NCBI GenBank assembly: GCA_023229435.1
Contig: JALNZF010000001.1
Span: 248,001 to 312,000 of the forward strand
Direction of reading: 5' to 3'
Origin: Nitrospirota bacterium
GTDB lineage: Bacteria; Nitrospirota; UBA9217
Length of the DNA stretch: 64,000 nt
In this document: one piece after another, positions 33,529 through 42,421 of the stretch
Layout of the letters: every line of letters begins with the position of its first letter
Position numbering within the stretch: position 1 is the stretch's first letter
Made by a program: the position numbers and the translations under genes
Notes under the pieces: generated by a model
Told to the model about the DNA's origin: nothing
Databases searched by the model: none
What the model saw: only the letters and a program-made list of their open reading frames with translations

Positions 33529-35448
33529 ATGAGTGAAATACAGCTCAGGCTGCCTGACGGTCAGGACAGAAAGTATGCCTCTGGCATCACCGGTCAGGAA
33601 GTTGCCGAGAAAATCGGCTCTCGCCTCGCTAAAGACGCGCTTGCCATTAAAATTGACGGTCATCTTCAGGATCTCACCATCCCGATTGAACGAAGCGCCG
33701 GAATTGCGATCGTGACCTTTGATGTCCCGGAGGGTCGTGAAGTGTACTGGCACAGTACCTCGCATCTCATGGCGCACGCCGTGAAGCAGCTTTTCCCCCA
33801 GGCAAAGCTCGCCATCGGTCCGGCAATTGAGGAGGGGTTCTACTACGATTTCGATATCGAGCGTCCCCTGACGCCCGAAGATCTTGTCAAGATCGAAAAA
33901 AAGATGGCAGAGCTGGTCAAGGCAGCCACAGGAATTACCAGAAAATCACTTTCCAAGGCTGAGGCCCTGGCGTTCTTTGATAAAAAGGGTGAGTCTTACA
34001 AGGTAGAGCTCATCAACGAACTCCCTGATGGCGAAACGATCTCGATCTATGAGCAGGGCGATTTCGCGGACCTCTGCCGCGGGCCGCACGTACCGTCGAC
34101 GGCAAAGATCAAGACTTTTAAGCTTCTCTCGATCGCGGGAGCCTACTGGCGCGGCAGCGAAAAGAACAAGATGCTGCAGCGGATCTACGGCATCTCGTTC
34201 CCGGCAAAGGACGCGCTCGACGCTCATGTCGCGAGGCTCGAGGAGATCAAGCGCAGGGACCACCGGAAGCTCGGCAAGGACCTGGACCTGTTTTCCGTGT
34301 CCGACGAGGTCGGCGGTGGACTGGTCTTGTGGCATCCACGGGGCGCGCTGATACGCAAGACCATCGAGGATTATTGGCGCGACGAACACCAGAAGAACGG
34401 CTATGATTTTGTGTATTCTCCTCATGTGGGCCGCGCTAATCTATGGGAGACCTCTGGTCATCTCGGCTTTTACCGAGAGAACATGTATTCTTCCATGGAA
34501 GTGGAAGGGCAGGAGTACTATGTAAAACCGATGAACTGCCCGTTCCACATTATGATCTACAAGAATAAGCTTCGCTCCTACCGTGAACTGCCGCTGCGGT
34601 ACGCTGAACTCGGTACGGTGTACCGGTTCGAGCGCTCAGGCGTTCTGCACGGGTTGCTGCGCGTTCGTGGTTTTACGCAGGATGACGCCCATATTTTCGT
34701 GGCGCCGGAGGATATGGAGACCGAAGTTATCCGGGTCATCGGTTTTGTCGTAAAAATGCTCAGGACCTTCGGGTTCGAGGATTTCAAGGCTTATATTGCA
34801 ACGCGACCGGAAAAATCGGTTGGTGATAATGCCGTGTGGGAGCAGGCAACGCAAGCCCTCAAGGTTGCCGCTGAAAAGGTCAACCTTGGATACGAGATGG
34901 ACGAAGGCGGCGGAGCATTCTACGGCCCCAAGATCGACATTAAGATCAAAGACGCCCTTGGAAGATTGTGGCAGTGCTCAACGGTCCAATTCGACTTCAA
35001 CATGTCTGAAAGATTCGACATGAGCTTTATCGGTGTTGACAATCAGGCGCATCGACCGTATATGATCCATCGGGCTCTGCTCGGGTCTATTGAACGCTTT
35101 TTTGGCATGTTGATCGAGCATTATGCCGGTGCGTTCCCGGTCTGGCTGGCGCCGGTGCAGGCGAAGGTGATATCCATTACCGATAATCAGCTCTCCTATG
35201 CCAGGAGCGTGAGGGATCAACTGCTCGCAGCGGGCGTCAGGACGGAACTGGATGCCCGTTCGGAAAAGATGGGATTCAAGATCCGCGAGGCAGCGATGGA
35301 GAAGGTGCCGTACATCCTCGTAGTGGGGGACAAGGAAGTTCAGCAGAATATGGTTGCGGTGCGCGAGCGGGGCGGCAAGGACCTCGGCGCAATGCCGCTT
35401 GCGGAGTTCATCGATAAGACGCAGAAAGAGATCAGTGAGAAACGGTAA
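33529..35448 (+). CDS. thrS: threonyl-tRNA synthetase
   Basis: A complete class II synthetase of 639 aa that charges tRNA-Thr. The TGS domain occupies residues 1-62, the SAD editing domain includes HSTSHLMAHAVKQLFP and CRGPHVP, the catalytic core has zinc ligands in MNCPFH and the C-terminal RALLGSIERF motif 3, and the anticodon-binding domain begins near residue 540. It is first in the thrS-infC-rpmI-rplT operon. No strong ribosome binding site is visible before the ATG. Confidence 0.97.
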   Translation: MSEIQLRLPDGQDRKYASGITGQEVAEKIGSRLAKDALAIKIDGHLQDLTIPIERSAGIAIVTFDVPEGREVYWHSTSHLMAHAVKQLFPQAKLAIGPAIEEGFYYDFDIERPLTPEDLVKIEKKMAELVKAATGITRKSLSKAEALAFFDKKGESYKVELINELPDGETISIYEQGDFADLCRGPHVPSTAKIKTFKLLSIAGAYWRGSEKNKMLQRIYGISFPAKDALDAHVARLEEIKRRDHRKLGKDLDLFSVSDEVGGGLVLWHPRGALIRKTIEDYWRDEHQKNGYDFVYSPHVGRANLWETSGHLGFYRENMYSSMEVEGQEYYVKPMNCPFHIMIYKNKLRSYRELPLRYAELGTVYRFERSGVLHGLLRVRGFTQDDAHIFVAPEDMETEVIRVIGFVVKMLRTFGFEDFKAYIATRPEKSVGDNAVWEQATQALKVAAEKVNLGYEMDEGGGAFYGPKIDIKIKDALGRLWQCSTVQFDFNMSERFDMSFIGVDNQAHRPYMIHRALLGSIERFFGMLIEHYAGAFPVWLAPVQAKVISITDNQLSYARSVRDQLLAAGVRTELDARSEKMGFKIREAAMEKVPYILVVGDKEVQQNMVAVRERGGKDLGAMPLAEFIDKTQKEISEKR

Positions 35449-35523
35449 CAAATTATAAATTTAAAATTTCCAATATGCAGTTCACTAGTTGTAATTTTCC
35501 GCAAGGCGGGATCAAGGGGGTGA

Positions 35524-36063
35524 TTGTTTATCAGTAAAATTACGACAAGAATCAATTTTATGATCAAGGTGAAAGACGTCCGCGTTATTTCCGCGGAAGG
35601 CGAACAGCTCGGGATCCTCGATACCCGTGAGGCGATCAAAAGGGCTGAAGAGGCCGGGCTTGACCTGGTGGAAGTAGCGCCCACGGCAAAGCCTCCGGTT
35701 TGCCGTATCATGGATTTCGGTAAATATAAATACGAGATCGCCAAAAAGGCACATGAGTCCAAGAAACACCAGAGCGTCATCGTCGTTAAAGAGATCAAGA
35801 TGAGGCCCCGTACTGACGACCATGATGTGCAGTTCAAGACAAACAACATCAAGCGCTTTCTTGAAGAAGGCAACAAGGTCAAGGTGACCGTCATGTTCCG
35901 CGGCCGGGAGATGGCCCACACGACGCACGGCAGGGCATTGCTGGACCGCATCCTGGCCGATCTGCAGAACGATGCCGCCGTGGAACAATCTCCTCGCATG
36001 GAAGGCAGAAATATGACGATGATGCTTGGGGCCAAGATAAAGGAAGCGGTGGCAAAAAAATAG
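35524..36063 (+). CDS. infC: translation initiation factor IF-3
   Basis: A 179 aa IF-3 that guards initiator tRNA and start-codon selection on the 30S subunit. The N-domain reads VRVISAEGEQLGILDTREA and the C-domain KEIKMRPRTDDHD, VKVTVMFRGREM. The frame opens with TTG at 35524 directly after an in-frame TGA, with AAGG six bases upstream. A later ATG at 35560 would clip the conserved N-terminus. Non-AUG starts are common for infC and allow autocontrol by IF-3. Confidence 0.95.
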   Translation: MFISKITTRINFMIKVKDVRVISAEGEQLGILDTREAIKRAEEAGLDLVEVAPTAKPPVCRIMDFGKYKYEIAKKAHESKKHQSVIVVKEIKMRPRTDDHDVQFKTNNIKRFLEEGNKVKVTVMFRGREMAHTTHGRALLDRILADLQNDAAVEQSPRMEGRNMTMMLGAKIKEAVAKK

Positions 36064-36161
36064 TTCTCAGCGATGAACATTACGTGATGCCGCGGAAGAA
36101 TGTTTTTCCGTTGTTGCTATACAGGAAGCAGCAGAACCTGATATCTCGGAGGGGGAAAGAA

Positions 36162-36407
36162 ATGGCAAAGTCAAAAGCCAAGGTCAAGGCAAAGATAAAG
36201 ACAAAGATAAAATTGAAGACCAGGAAGAGCACGGCCAAGAGAATGAAGATCACGGGCACGGGCAAGGTCATGAGACGCAAGGGATGGAAGGGCCATCTGT
36301 TGTCAGGCAAGAACGCCACGCGAAGGAGACGGCTTTCCGGCGCGGTGGAGCTTACCAAGGATAATCTGGAGAATGCCAGACAGATGCTTCCGTACGGTGT
36401 TAAATAA
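36162..36407 (+). CDS. rpmI: ribosomal protein L35
   Basis: An 81 aa L35 protein of the large subunit. The conserved core TAKRMKITGTGKVMRRK begins near residue 25, and the end AVELTKDNLENARQMLPYG is typical. The N-terminus carries about 16 extra residues, mostly alternating Lys (MAKSKAKVKAKIKTKIKLK), compared with the usual 64-66 aa protein. GGAGGGGG precedes ATG 36162, fixing the start. Confidence 0.95.
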   Translation: MAKSKAKVKAKIKTKIKLKTRKSTAKRMKITGTGKVMRRKGWKGHLLSGKNATRRRRLSGAVELTKDNLENARQMLPYGVK

Positions 36408-36410
36408 ATA

Positions 36411-36540
36411 ATCAGAAGACAGAAGACTGTCTATCAGACAACAGACGAAAGAGAACAGATGGTCAGACGGCAGGCCATGGATACAAACGGTAGTGCTTTC
36501 ATGATAAACAAGAATATCTGCATATCTGACGTCTGAAGGT
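36411..36540. repeat. AGACAGA short-period repeat inside the ribosomal operon
   Basis: The rpmI-rplT gap starts with AGAAGACAGAAGACTGTC and continues with degenerate 7-nt units (CAGACAA, CAGACGA, GTCAGAC), ending with the inverted form TCTGACGTCTGAAGGTCTG. It separates two genes that are usually much closer. Confidence 0.6.
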
Positions 36541-36563
36541 CTGGATTTAAGGAGGAAGATAAA

Positions 36564-36917
36564 ATGCCGAGAGCTAAAGGCGGCCCCAAGACGAGGGCCC
36601 GAAGAAAAAGAGTACTTGACCTTGCAGAAGGCTACTGGGGAGCAAAATCGAAACTGTTCCGCAGTGCCACCGAACAAGTGGACCGTTCGCTTAAGTATGC
36701 GTATCGTGACCGGAAGGCACGGAAACGGGATTTCCGCAGACTCTGGATCGCGCGCATCAACGCCGCGTCCAGGCTGAACGGGGTGACGTACAGCAGGTTC
36801 ATCGCCGGCCTGACGAAGTCCGGTGTGGCGCTGGACCGTAAGATCCTTTCGGACCTCGCGATCACGGACCCGACGGGTTTTGCGAAGCTTGTCGAGATGG
36901 CCAAGGCAGCATCATAA
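36564..36917 (+). CDS. rplT: ribosomal protein L20
   Basis: A 117 aa L20, an assembly protein of the large subunit. The N-terminal PRAKGGPKTRARRKRVLDLA and the core RDRKARKRDFRRLWIARINA are highly conserved. AAGGAGG lies eight bases upstream of the ATG. It is the last gene of the thrS-infC-rpmI-rplT operon and is followed by a strong terminator. Confidence 0.97.
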   Translation: MPRAKGGPKTRARRKRVLDLAEGYWGAKSKLFRSATEQVDRSLKYAYRDRKARKRDFRRLWIARINAASRLNGVTYSRFIAGLTKSGVALDRKILSDLAITDPTGFAKLVEMAKAAS

Positions 36918-36941
36918 GGAAGTTCGCTTCGTGACGTTACA

Positions 36942-36967
36942 GGCCCCGGATACCGGGGCCTTTTTTT
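36942..36967 (+). terminator. intrinsic terminator of the thrS-rplT operon
   Basis: GGCCCCGG-ATA-CCGGGGCC forms a perfect 8 bp GC stem followed by seven Ts, 24 bases after rplT. Confidence 0.93.
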
Positions 36968-37011
36968 GTTGACATATCCCCGCAATTCGGTTAAATAACA
37001 TCAGGAAAACT

Positions 37012-38835
37012 ATGATGAAATGCGGCCGTTCCTGTATCGCGGCCTTCATGGCTTGCGCCTTTCTACTGATCATTACCGCACCTGCATACTCGTCCTATAA
37101 TTCCGTGGCCGGGCAGAAGTATAATATCGCCCACCAGCGCCTGGAAAGTCTCAGAAAATCCAAAAATAAAATGAAGTATCGGTCCTATTGGGTGGACTGC
37201 ATCAGGACCTTTGAACTCGTGGAAAAAAAATATCCCAAAAGCCCGAGTGCGGGGGACGCCTGTTTTGATAAAGCCGGGATCTATCAAGAACTCCATCAGT
37301 ACAATAAGTTTTCGAAGGATGTCGGAGAAGCCATTCAACTCTACGCGGCGTGCCAGTCCAGGTATGCCGCGCATGCCAGGGCGCCTGAAGCGCTTTATCA
37401 TGTCATCGAACTGTCTCTGAAGTATAAGAAAGACAACGATCTTGCGAAGGAAACCTATGCGAAACTGTCCAAGTCCTATCCGGACAGTTCCTGGACCGAT
37501 AAGGCAAAGACGCAACTCGGCCTCGTCGTAAGAACGGTTCGGAAGAAAGGCCGGCAGGAAACGATAATACGAAAGATGCCCGTGCCGGTAATAGCGGCCA
37601 TTGGCAAGGGACAGCCCGCTGGTGTGGTGCACGGTATAAGATACTGGTCGGGCGGCGCGTATACCCGCATTGTCATCGATCAGGATAAACCGCTCAAGTT
37701 TCAGGCCCATGAACTCAAAAAACCGGACCGCCTGGTCTTTGATCTTCTGGACACGCAGCTGGCGGCTTCAGTTGAAAAAGATCCGCTGCCCGTGAATGAC
37801 GGGATCCTGAAGCAGGTCCGGTCGAGCCAGTATAGACCGGATATCGTACGGATAGTTCTCGATCTTGCGAGTATCAAGAGCTACTATGCCTTTCCGCTCC
37901 ATGATCCCGAACGTCTGGTGATCGACATTACGGGTGAGGGCGGCAAGATGTCCGTAGCCGATCCATCAACCGCAGTGTCGGGTTCTCGCCATAACGAAGA
38001 ATTTGCAGCAGATGCAAGTCCCCGGGCAAAAGTCGAGCCGCAGAACCCCATTACTACGCTTCCCTCAAAGACGCATGATGGCAAAAATTATGCCGACGAT
38101 TCGCTTTCCCTGTCCCGTCAACTCGGGCTTAAGATAAAGACCATTGCCATCGACGCCGGACACGGTGGTCATGACCCTGGAGCCTTGGGCAAAATGGGCC
38201 TGAAGGAAAAGACCATTACCCTCGATATCGCAAAGAGGCTGGCAACTCTGGTCAAGGAGGGCCTCGGGTGCACGGTGGTCATGACCCGGGACAAAGATGT
38301 GTTCATCCCGCTCGAGCAGAGGCCATTCATTGCAAAATCCAAGGGCGCGGACCTTTTCGTTTCCATCCACGTGAATGCAAGCCGGAAGCGCAAGGTACGC
38401 GGGATAGAGACGTACATACAGAGCCTCAGGGCATCGGACCGCGATGCCATGGCGACGGCCGCGCGCGAGAACTCCATGTCAACCAAGCGGTTGAGTGAAC
38501 TGAAATCGGAATTGGACAGGATCTTTGCCGACTTGGCCAAGGATGATAAATTGGAGGAATCTCTCCAACTGGCGCATGCGGTGCAGGGATCTCTTGTGGA
38601 CACCATGAAGCCGATAAAGGGGCATGTCGTAAACCTGGGCGTTAAGCGCGCTTTTTTCTACGTGCTGATCAACACGGAGATGCCGAGCATTCTCGCCGAA
38701 GTGGGATTTATCAGCAATATCGAGGAAGAAAAGCTTCTTAAAACAGAGGAGTATCGGCAAAGCATTGCTGAGGCGTTGTACCAGGGCGTGAAAAAGTATG
38801 TTGAGGCGCGGTCTCCCCAGATGATGGGGATTTGA
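37012..38835 (+). CDS. N-acetylmuramoyl-L-alanine amidase with TPR-like and AMIN domains
   Basis: A 607 aa exported cell-wall amidase. A signal peptide ends near PAYS. Residues about 45-170 look like tetratricopeptide-type helices (YPKSPSAGDACFDKAGIYQE; APEALYHVIELSLKYK). An AMIN domain follows (RYWSGGAYTRIVIDQDKP, about 209-310). The catalytic Amidase_3 domain starts near residue 378 with AIDAGHGGHDPGALG, GLKEKTITLDIA, SIHVNAS and EVGFISN, giving the zinc His/Glu/His ligands and the catalytic Glu. It splits daughter-cell peptidoglycan. It is an AmiC-like protein with an unusual helical N-terminal extension. Confidence 0.93.
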   Translation: MMKCGRSCIAAFMACAFLLIITAPAYSSYNSVAGQKYNIAHQRLESLRKSKNKMKYRSYWVDCIRTFELVEKKYPKSPSAGDACFDKAGIYQELHQYNKFSKDVGEAIQLYAACQSRYAAHARAPEALYHVIELSLKYKKDNDLAKETYAKLSKSYPDSSWTDKAKTQLGLVVRTVRKKGRQETIIRKMPVPVIAAIGKGQPAGVVHGIRYWSGGAYTRIVIDQDKPLKFQAHELKKPDRLVFDLLDTQLAASVEKDPLPVNDGILKQVRSSQYRPDIVRIVLDLASIKSYYAFPLHDPERLVIDITGEGGKMSVADPSTAVSGSRHNEEFAADASPRAKVEPQNPITTLPSKTHDGKNYADDSLSLSRQLGLKIKTIAIDAGHGGHDPGALGKMGLKEKTITLDIAKRLATLVKEGLGCTVVMTRDKDVFIPLEQRPFIAKSKGADLFVSIHVNASRKRKVRGIETYIQSLRASDRDAMATAARENSMSTKRLSELKSELDRIFADLAKDDKLEESLQLAHAVQGSLVDTMKPIKGHVVNLGVKRAFFYVLINTEMPSILAEVGFISNIEEEKLLKTEEYRQSIAEALYQGVKKYVEARSPQMMGI

Positions 38836-38874
38836 TGCCAGTGCGGCGTTTCGAGTGCGGAGTGCGGAATATGA

Positions 38875-39000
38875 AAAGTGCCTAAAGTATATTAAAGTGC
38901 TCTTAAGTGCACTAAAGTGAGCACTCCCAATTTTAGGCATTTTAGTCACTTTATGAATTTTAGTCACTGTTCTTCGTTCGAATTATCGTCACTTTAAAGC
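38875..39000. repeat. CACTTTAG-type short-period repeat, copy C
   Basis: AAAGTGCCTAAAGTATATT starts a run of 10-nt units (TTAAAGTGCT, ACTAAAGTGA). After a short break the inverted form TTTTAGGCATTTTAGTCACT follows. It reaches the prfB stop codon. A GAGTGCGGAGTGCGGAAT tract lies just before it at 38853. Confidence 0.75.
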
Positions 39001-39002
39001 AC

Positions 39003-40119
39003 TTAGACCCTGAACCCTGCTCCTGCTCCCGCGATCAAATAGGCATCGATGAACTGGTTGAGATCCCCATCCATTACGGCGGTCACGTTTCCGGTCTCCG
39101 CGCCCGTGCGGTGGTCCTTCACCAGCTGATACGGCTGGAACACGTAAGACCTGATCTGACTTCCCCAGGCAATGTCCTTCTTCTCGCTTACCAGCTTGCC
39201 GAGCTTCTCATCATGCTCTTTCTTCCTCAGCTCATACAGCCGCGAACGAAGCACCTTCATCGCCACGTTCTTGTTCTTGAGCTGCGATCTCTCGTTCTGG
39301 CACTGCACCACGATGTTCGTGGGCAGGTGGGTGATCCGCACGGCCGAATCGGTCTTGTTCACGTGCTGGCCGCCGGCGCTCGATGAGCGATAGGTATCGA
39401 TTCGGAGTTCCTTTTCATCGATAACGATATCAATATCGTCCTCGACCTCGGGGTATACGTAGACCGAGGCAAAGGATGTGTGCCTGCGCTTGTTCGTGTC
39501 AAAGGGTGAGATGCGAACGAGACGATGAACGCCGGCCTCCGCCTTCACCTTCCCGTAGGCGTAACTGCCTGAGACCGTGAAGGTGACGGACTTGACGCCT
39601 GCCTCTTCGCCGTTCTGGTAATCGAGGATATCGGTCTTATAGCCCTGCGACTCTGCCCAGCGCAGATACATGCGCATCAGCATCTCGGCCCAGTCCTGGG
39701 CCTCGGTACCGCCCGCGCCGGGGTGGATCGAGACGATGGCGTTGGTCATGTCCTGTTCGCCCGAGAGGAGCGCCGCGATCTCCGCAGCCGAGATGTCCTT
39801 CTGGATGGATTCGATCTCGCGCTCCAGGTCAGCGCGCATGGCCTCGCCTCCTTCTTCCGCCGCGAGCTCCGCCATGGCTTCGAGATCGTGAAACCGTGTC
39901 GAGAGCGAGTTCCAGTCTTTGAGCGAGCGCTCAAGCATGACCTTATCCTTCATGAGCGCGTTTGCTTTGTCTTTATTGTCCCAGAATCCCGAGGCTTCCA
40001 TCAGGTGGGTAAGTTCGGTCAGTTTTGCTTCCTTGGCAGGGGTGTCAAAGATGCCTCCGCAGGGTCTCTATCCTGTTCTTGACTGCGATAAGCTTCAGTT
40101 TCAGGTCTTCCAAAAGCAT
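39003..40119 (-). CDS. prfB: peptide chain release factor 2 (programmed +1 frameshift)
   Basis: RF2 reads UGA and UAA stop codons. Translation begins at ATG 40119 (GGAG six bases upstream) and runs 24 codons to an in-frame TGA at 40047-40045. A +1 shift at CTT-TGA-C continues into the main frame to give about 371 aa. The main part shows HPGAGGTEAQDW, RISPFDTNKRRHTSF (stop-codon recognition SPF) and SSAGGQHVNKT (catalytic GGQ). Without the shift the downstream frame begins only at 40001 and lacks the N-terminal helices. Confidence 0.96.
40044..40062 (-). promoter_or_regulatory. RF2 autoregulatory frameshift site
   Basis: The reverse strand reads CTG CGG AGG CAT CTT TGA C. The Shine-Dalgarno-like GGAGG lies three bases before the slippery CTT-TGA-C. 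This is the same arrangement as the classical prfB frameshift site: low RF2 lets ribosomes slip past TGA. Confidence 0.95.
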
Positions 40120-40234
40120 GTACATCTCCATTCACATTATTAATCTGAAATCGAGCAGATTATACCATAGAGAAAATGAACAATCAAAGACAAATAACAA
40201 AATCTATGATACTTGGCAACCGCTCATGACGTCA

Positions 40235-40381
40235 GGTTCACGGTTCAAGGTTCATGGTCTAGGCTGAATAAACAACGTCAAAACTCTGAACTCATTATCC
40301 GCAATTTTGAAATTCTTTCATCGATGACCGACTCTTCAAATAGTTCGATCTTCAACGCTTTCCAACCTTGAACCGTGAACC
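40235..40381. repeat. GGTTCAC inverted heptamer repeat
   Basis: GGTTCACGGTTCAAGGTT (40235-40252) has an exact 18-base inverted copy at 40364-40381. Both arms consist of degenerate 7-nt units and both arrays continue beyond the exact match. The 111-base interval between them has no gene. The whole 40120-40459 gap is non-coding and must hold the livM promoter, which I could not assign. Confidence 0.8.
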
Positions 40382-40459
40382 TGGAACTTTGAACATGAGT
40401 AGTTACGTTTAACAATTCGTTGAAATCCCGCCATTTTTATGAGATAATCGCATCTCGTT

Positions 40460-41626
40460 ATGGCCAACCTGCGTACTGCTCGATATAATTATCTCAATCT
40501 CTTTCTGATACCTGTCTGGGTTGGGCTGCTTGCGCTGCCTTTTACCGGCATCAGCAGCGCATTTCGCGTTTCAGCATCGGCCATTCTTGTAATGCTTCTC
40601 TGGAGGGTGCTCAGGATCGATTCGGTCATGGCTGTCCGTAACGCGGTCGCTGAAAGGCTCTCAAAAGCAATTGCGGCCTTTCCTCCGATCTCCCGATATG
40701 CGTCCGTTCCGCTGACCTACGTGTTCATCGTAGTTTTCGTGATCATCCTTCCTCTTTTCCTGAATGATTATTATCGCGACATCATGACACTGACAGGCAT
40801 GTACATTGTTCTTGCCCTTGGTTTGAACATCGTGGTAGGGCAGGCGGGACTGCTGAATCTGGGATACGTCGCGTTCTACGCGATCGGCGCCTATACCTAT
40901 GCTATCCTTTCGACAACCTTCGGGCTTCCATTCTGGTACGGACTTGTTGCCGGAGGATTCGTGGCCGCGGTATTCGCGGTCGTTCTCGGTTTGCCGACCT
41001 TGCGTTTGCGAGGCGACTATTTTGCGATCGTCACCCTGGGGCTCGGTGAGATAACCCGCATCATCCTGAACAACTGGGACAGTATGACCGGCGGTCCGAA
41101 CGGCATCTCGAAGATCGGCAGACCCATTATCGCCGGATACGAGCTCCACACAACCCTGGATTTCTATTATCTCATTACCGTGATCGTGATCATTACCGTA
41201 TTCGCCATGCACCGGCTTATCGCGTCTCGCATCGGCCGGGCATGGGTGGCGATCCGCGAAGACGAGGTTGCCGCGGAGGCCATGGGGGTCAATACCTATC
41301 GGATGAAATTGCTCGCTTTTGTGCTGGGATCGGCATGGGCCGGCATCGTCGGGGTTTTTTTCTCTGCCAAGATGGCCTTTGTCTCGCCGGAGAGTTTCAC
41401 GTTCTTTGAATCGGTCATGATTCTCTGCATGGTTGTCCTGGGCGGCATGGGGAGCATCCCCGGGATCATCCTCGGCGCGCTTCTCCTGATCACGATCCCC
41501 GAGATCTTCAGGGAGTTCCAGGATTACCGGATGCTTGCGTTCGGGATAGCGCTTGTCCTGATGATGGTGTTCAGACCGCAGGGGCTTTTGGGAGCGGTGA
41601 AAAATAAGGTTAGATCGTCCGGATAG
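40460..41626 (+). CDS. livM: branched-chain amino acid ABC transporter permease LivM
   Basis: A 388 aa inner-membrane permease with about ten hydrophobic helices. The family signature GLNIVVGQAGLLNLGYVAFYAIGAY lies near residues 120-144, shown here only by its ends GLNIVVGQAG and FYAIGAY. LPTLRLRGDYFAIVTLGLGE and AIREDEVAAEAMGVN (the coupling helix to the ATPase) follow. It forms the channel with LivH, but livH is not adjacent. The N-terminal ~80 residues include two extra hydrophobic segments seen in longer LivM proteins. Confidence 0.92.
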   Translation: MANLRTARYNYLNLFLIPVWVGLLALPFTGISSAFRVSASAILVMLLWRVLRIDSVMAVRNAVAERLSKAIAAFPPISRYASVPLTYVFIVVFVIILPLFLNDYYRDIMTLTGMYIVLALGLNIVVGQAGLLNLGYVAFYAIGAYTYAILSTTFGLPFWYGLVAGGFVAAVFAVVLGLPTLRLRGDYFAIVTLGLGEITRIILNNWDSMTGGPNGISKIGRPIIAGYELHTTLDFYYLITVIVIITVFAMHRLIASRIGRAWVAIREDEVAAEAMGVNTYRMKLLAFVLGSAWAGIVGVFFSAKMAFVSPESFTFFESVMILCMVVLGGMGSIPGIILGALLLITIPEIFREFQDYRMLAFGIALVLMMVFRPQGLLGAVKNKVRSSG

Positions 41627-41647
41627 TTTAAAAGGCTTAAAAGGATC

Positions 41648-42421
41648 ATGTTATTATTTGAAACTAAAAATCTGGCCAAGCACTTCGGCGGGCTCAGGGC
41701 TCTCGATGGGATCAACATGCGTGTTGAACGCGAGAGGATCGTGAGCATCATCGGACCGAACGGGGCGGGGAAAACCACGTTCTTCAATTGCATCACCGGC
41801 ATGTTCCAGCCTACCATGGGAAAGGCCATATTTTGCGATCGGGACATCACGGGTATGTCGCCCCACGATATAACGTCCATGGGAATTGCGCGTACGTTTC
41901 AGAACATCCGTCTTTTCAGCGGGATGAGCGTGGTCGAGAACGTCATGGTGGCGGCACACTGCCGCACACGTGCCGGGGTGTTCGGTGCGATCATCAGGCC
42001 CCGGCGGGTAATAAAAGAGGAACGGGACATGGAGTACCGGGCCGTGGATATTTTGAAATTCGTGGGGCTCGATGCAAAGTATGATTCTCTTGCGACGAAC
42101 CTCTCTTATGGGGAGCAGCGGCGGCTGGAGATCGCCCGGGCGCTTGGGACCGAACCGCACCTCTTGCTCCTTGATGAACCTGCCGCCGGGATGAACCCGC
42201 TGGAAACGATGGACCTGATGACGTTGATCCGGAAGATCCGTGATAACGGTGTGGCAATCCTCCTGATCGAACATGACATGAAGGTCGTAATGGGAATCTC
42301 GGACCGGGTGGTTGTGCTCGACCACGGTGTTAAAATTGCCGAAGGCCTGCCGAAAGATATTCAGCAGAACACGGATGTGATTGAGGCGTATCTCGGCAAG
42401 GAGAGTCTGCATCATGCTTGA
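41648..42421 (+). CDS. livG: branched-chain amino acid ABC transporter ATPase LivG
   Basis: A 257 aa ATPase. Walker A is GPNGAGKTTFFN near residue 36, the signature is LSYGEQRRLEIARAL, and Walker B is LLLLDEPAAGMNP, the LivG-specific form. The C-terminal DVIEAYLG motif is typical. It follows livM by 21 bases. Its stop codon lies inside ATGCTTGA, which is repeated at the livF start. Confidence 0.94.
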   Translation: MLLFETKNLAKHFGGLRALDGINMRVERERIVSIIGPNGAGKTTFFNCITGMFQPTMGKAIFCDRDITGMSPHDITSMGIARTFQNIRLFSGMSVVENVMVAAHCRTRAGVFGAIIRPRRVIKEERDMEYRAVDILKFVGLDAKYDSLATNLSYGEQRRLEIARALGTEPHLLLLDEPAAGMNPLETMDLMTLIRKIRDNGVAILLIEHDMKVVMGISDRVVVLDHGVKIAEGLPKDIQQNTDVIEAYLGKESLHHA

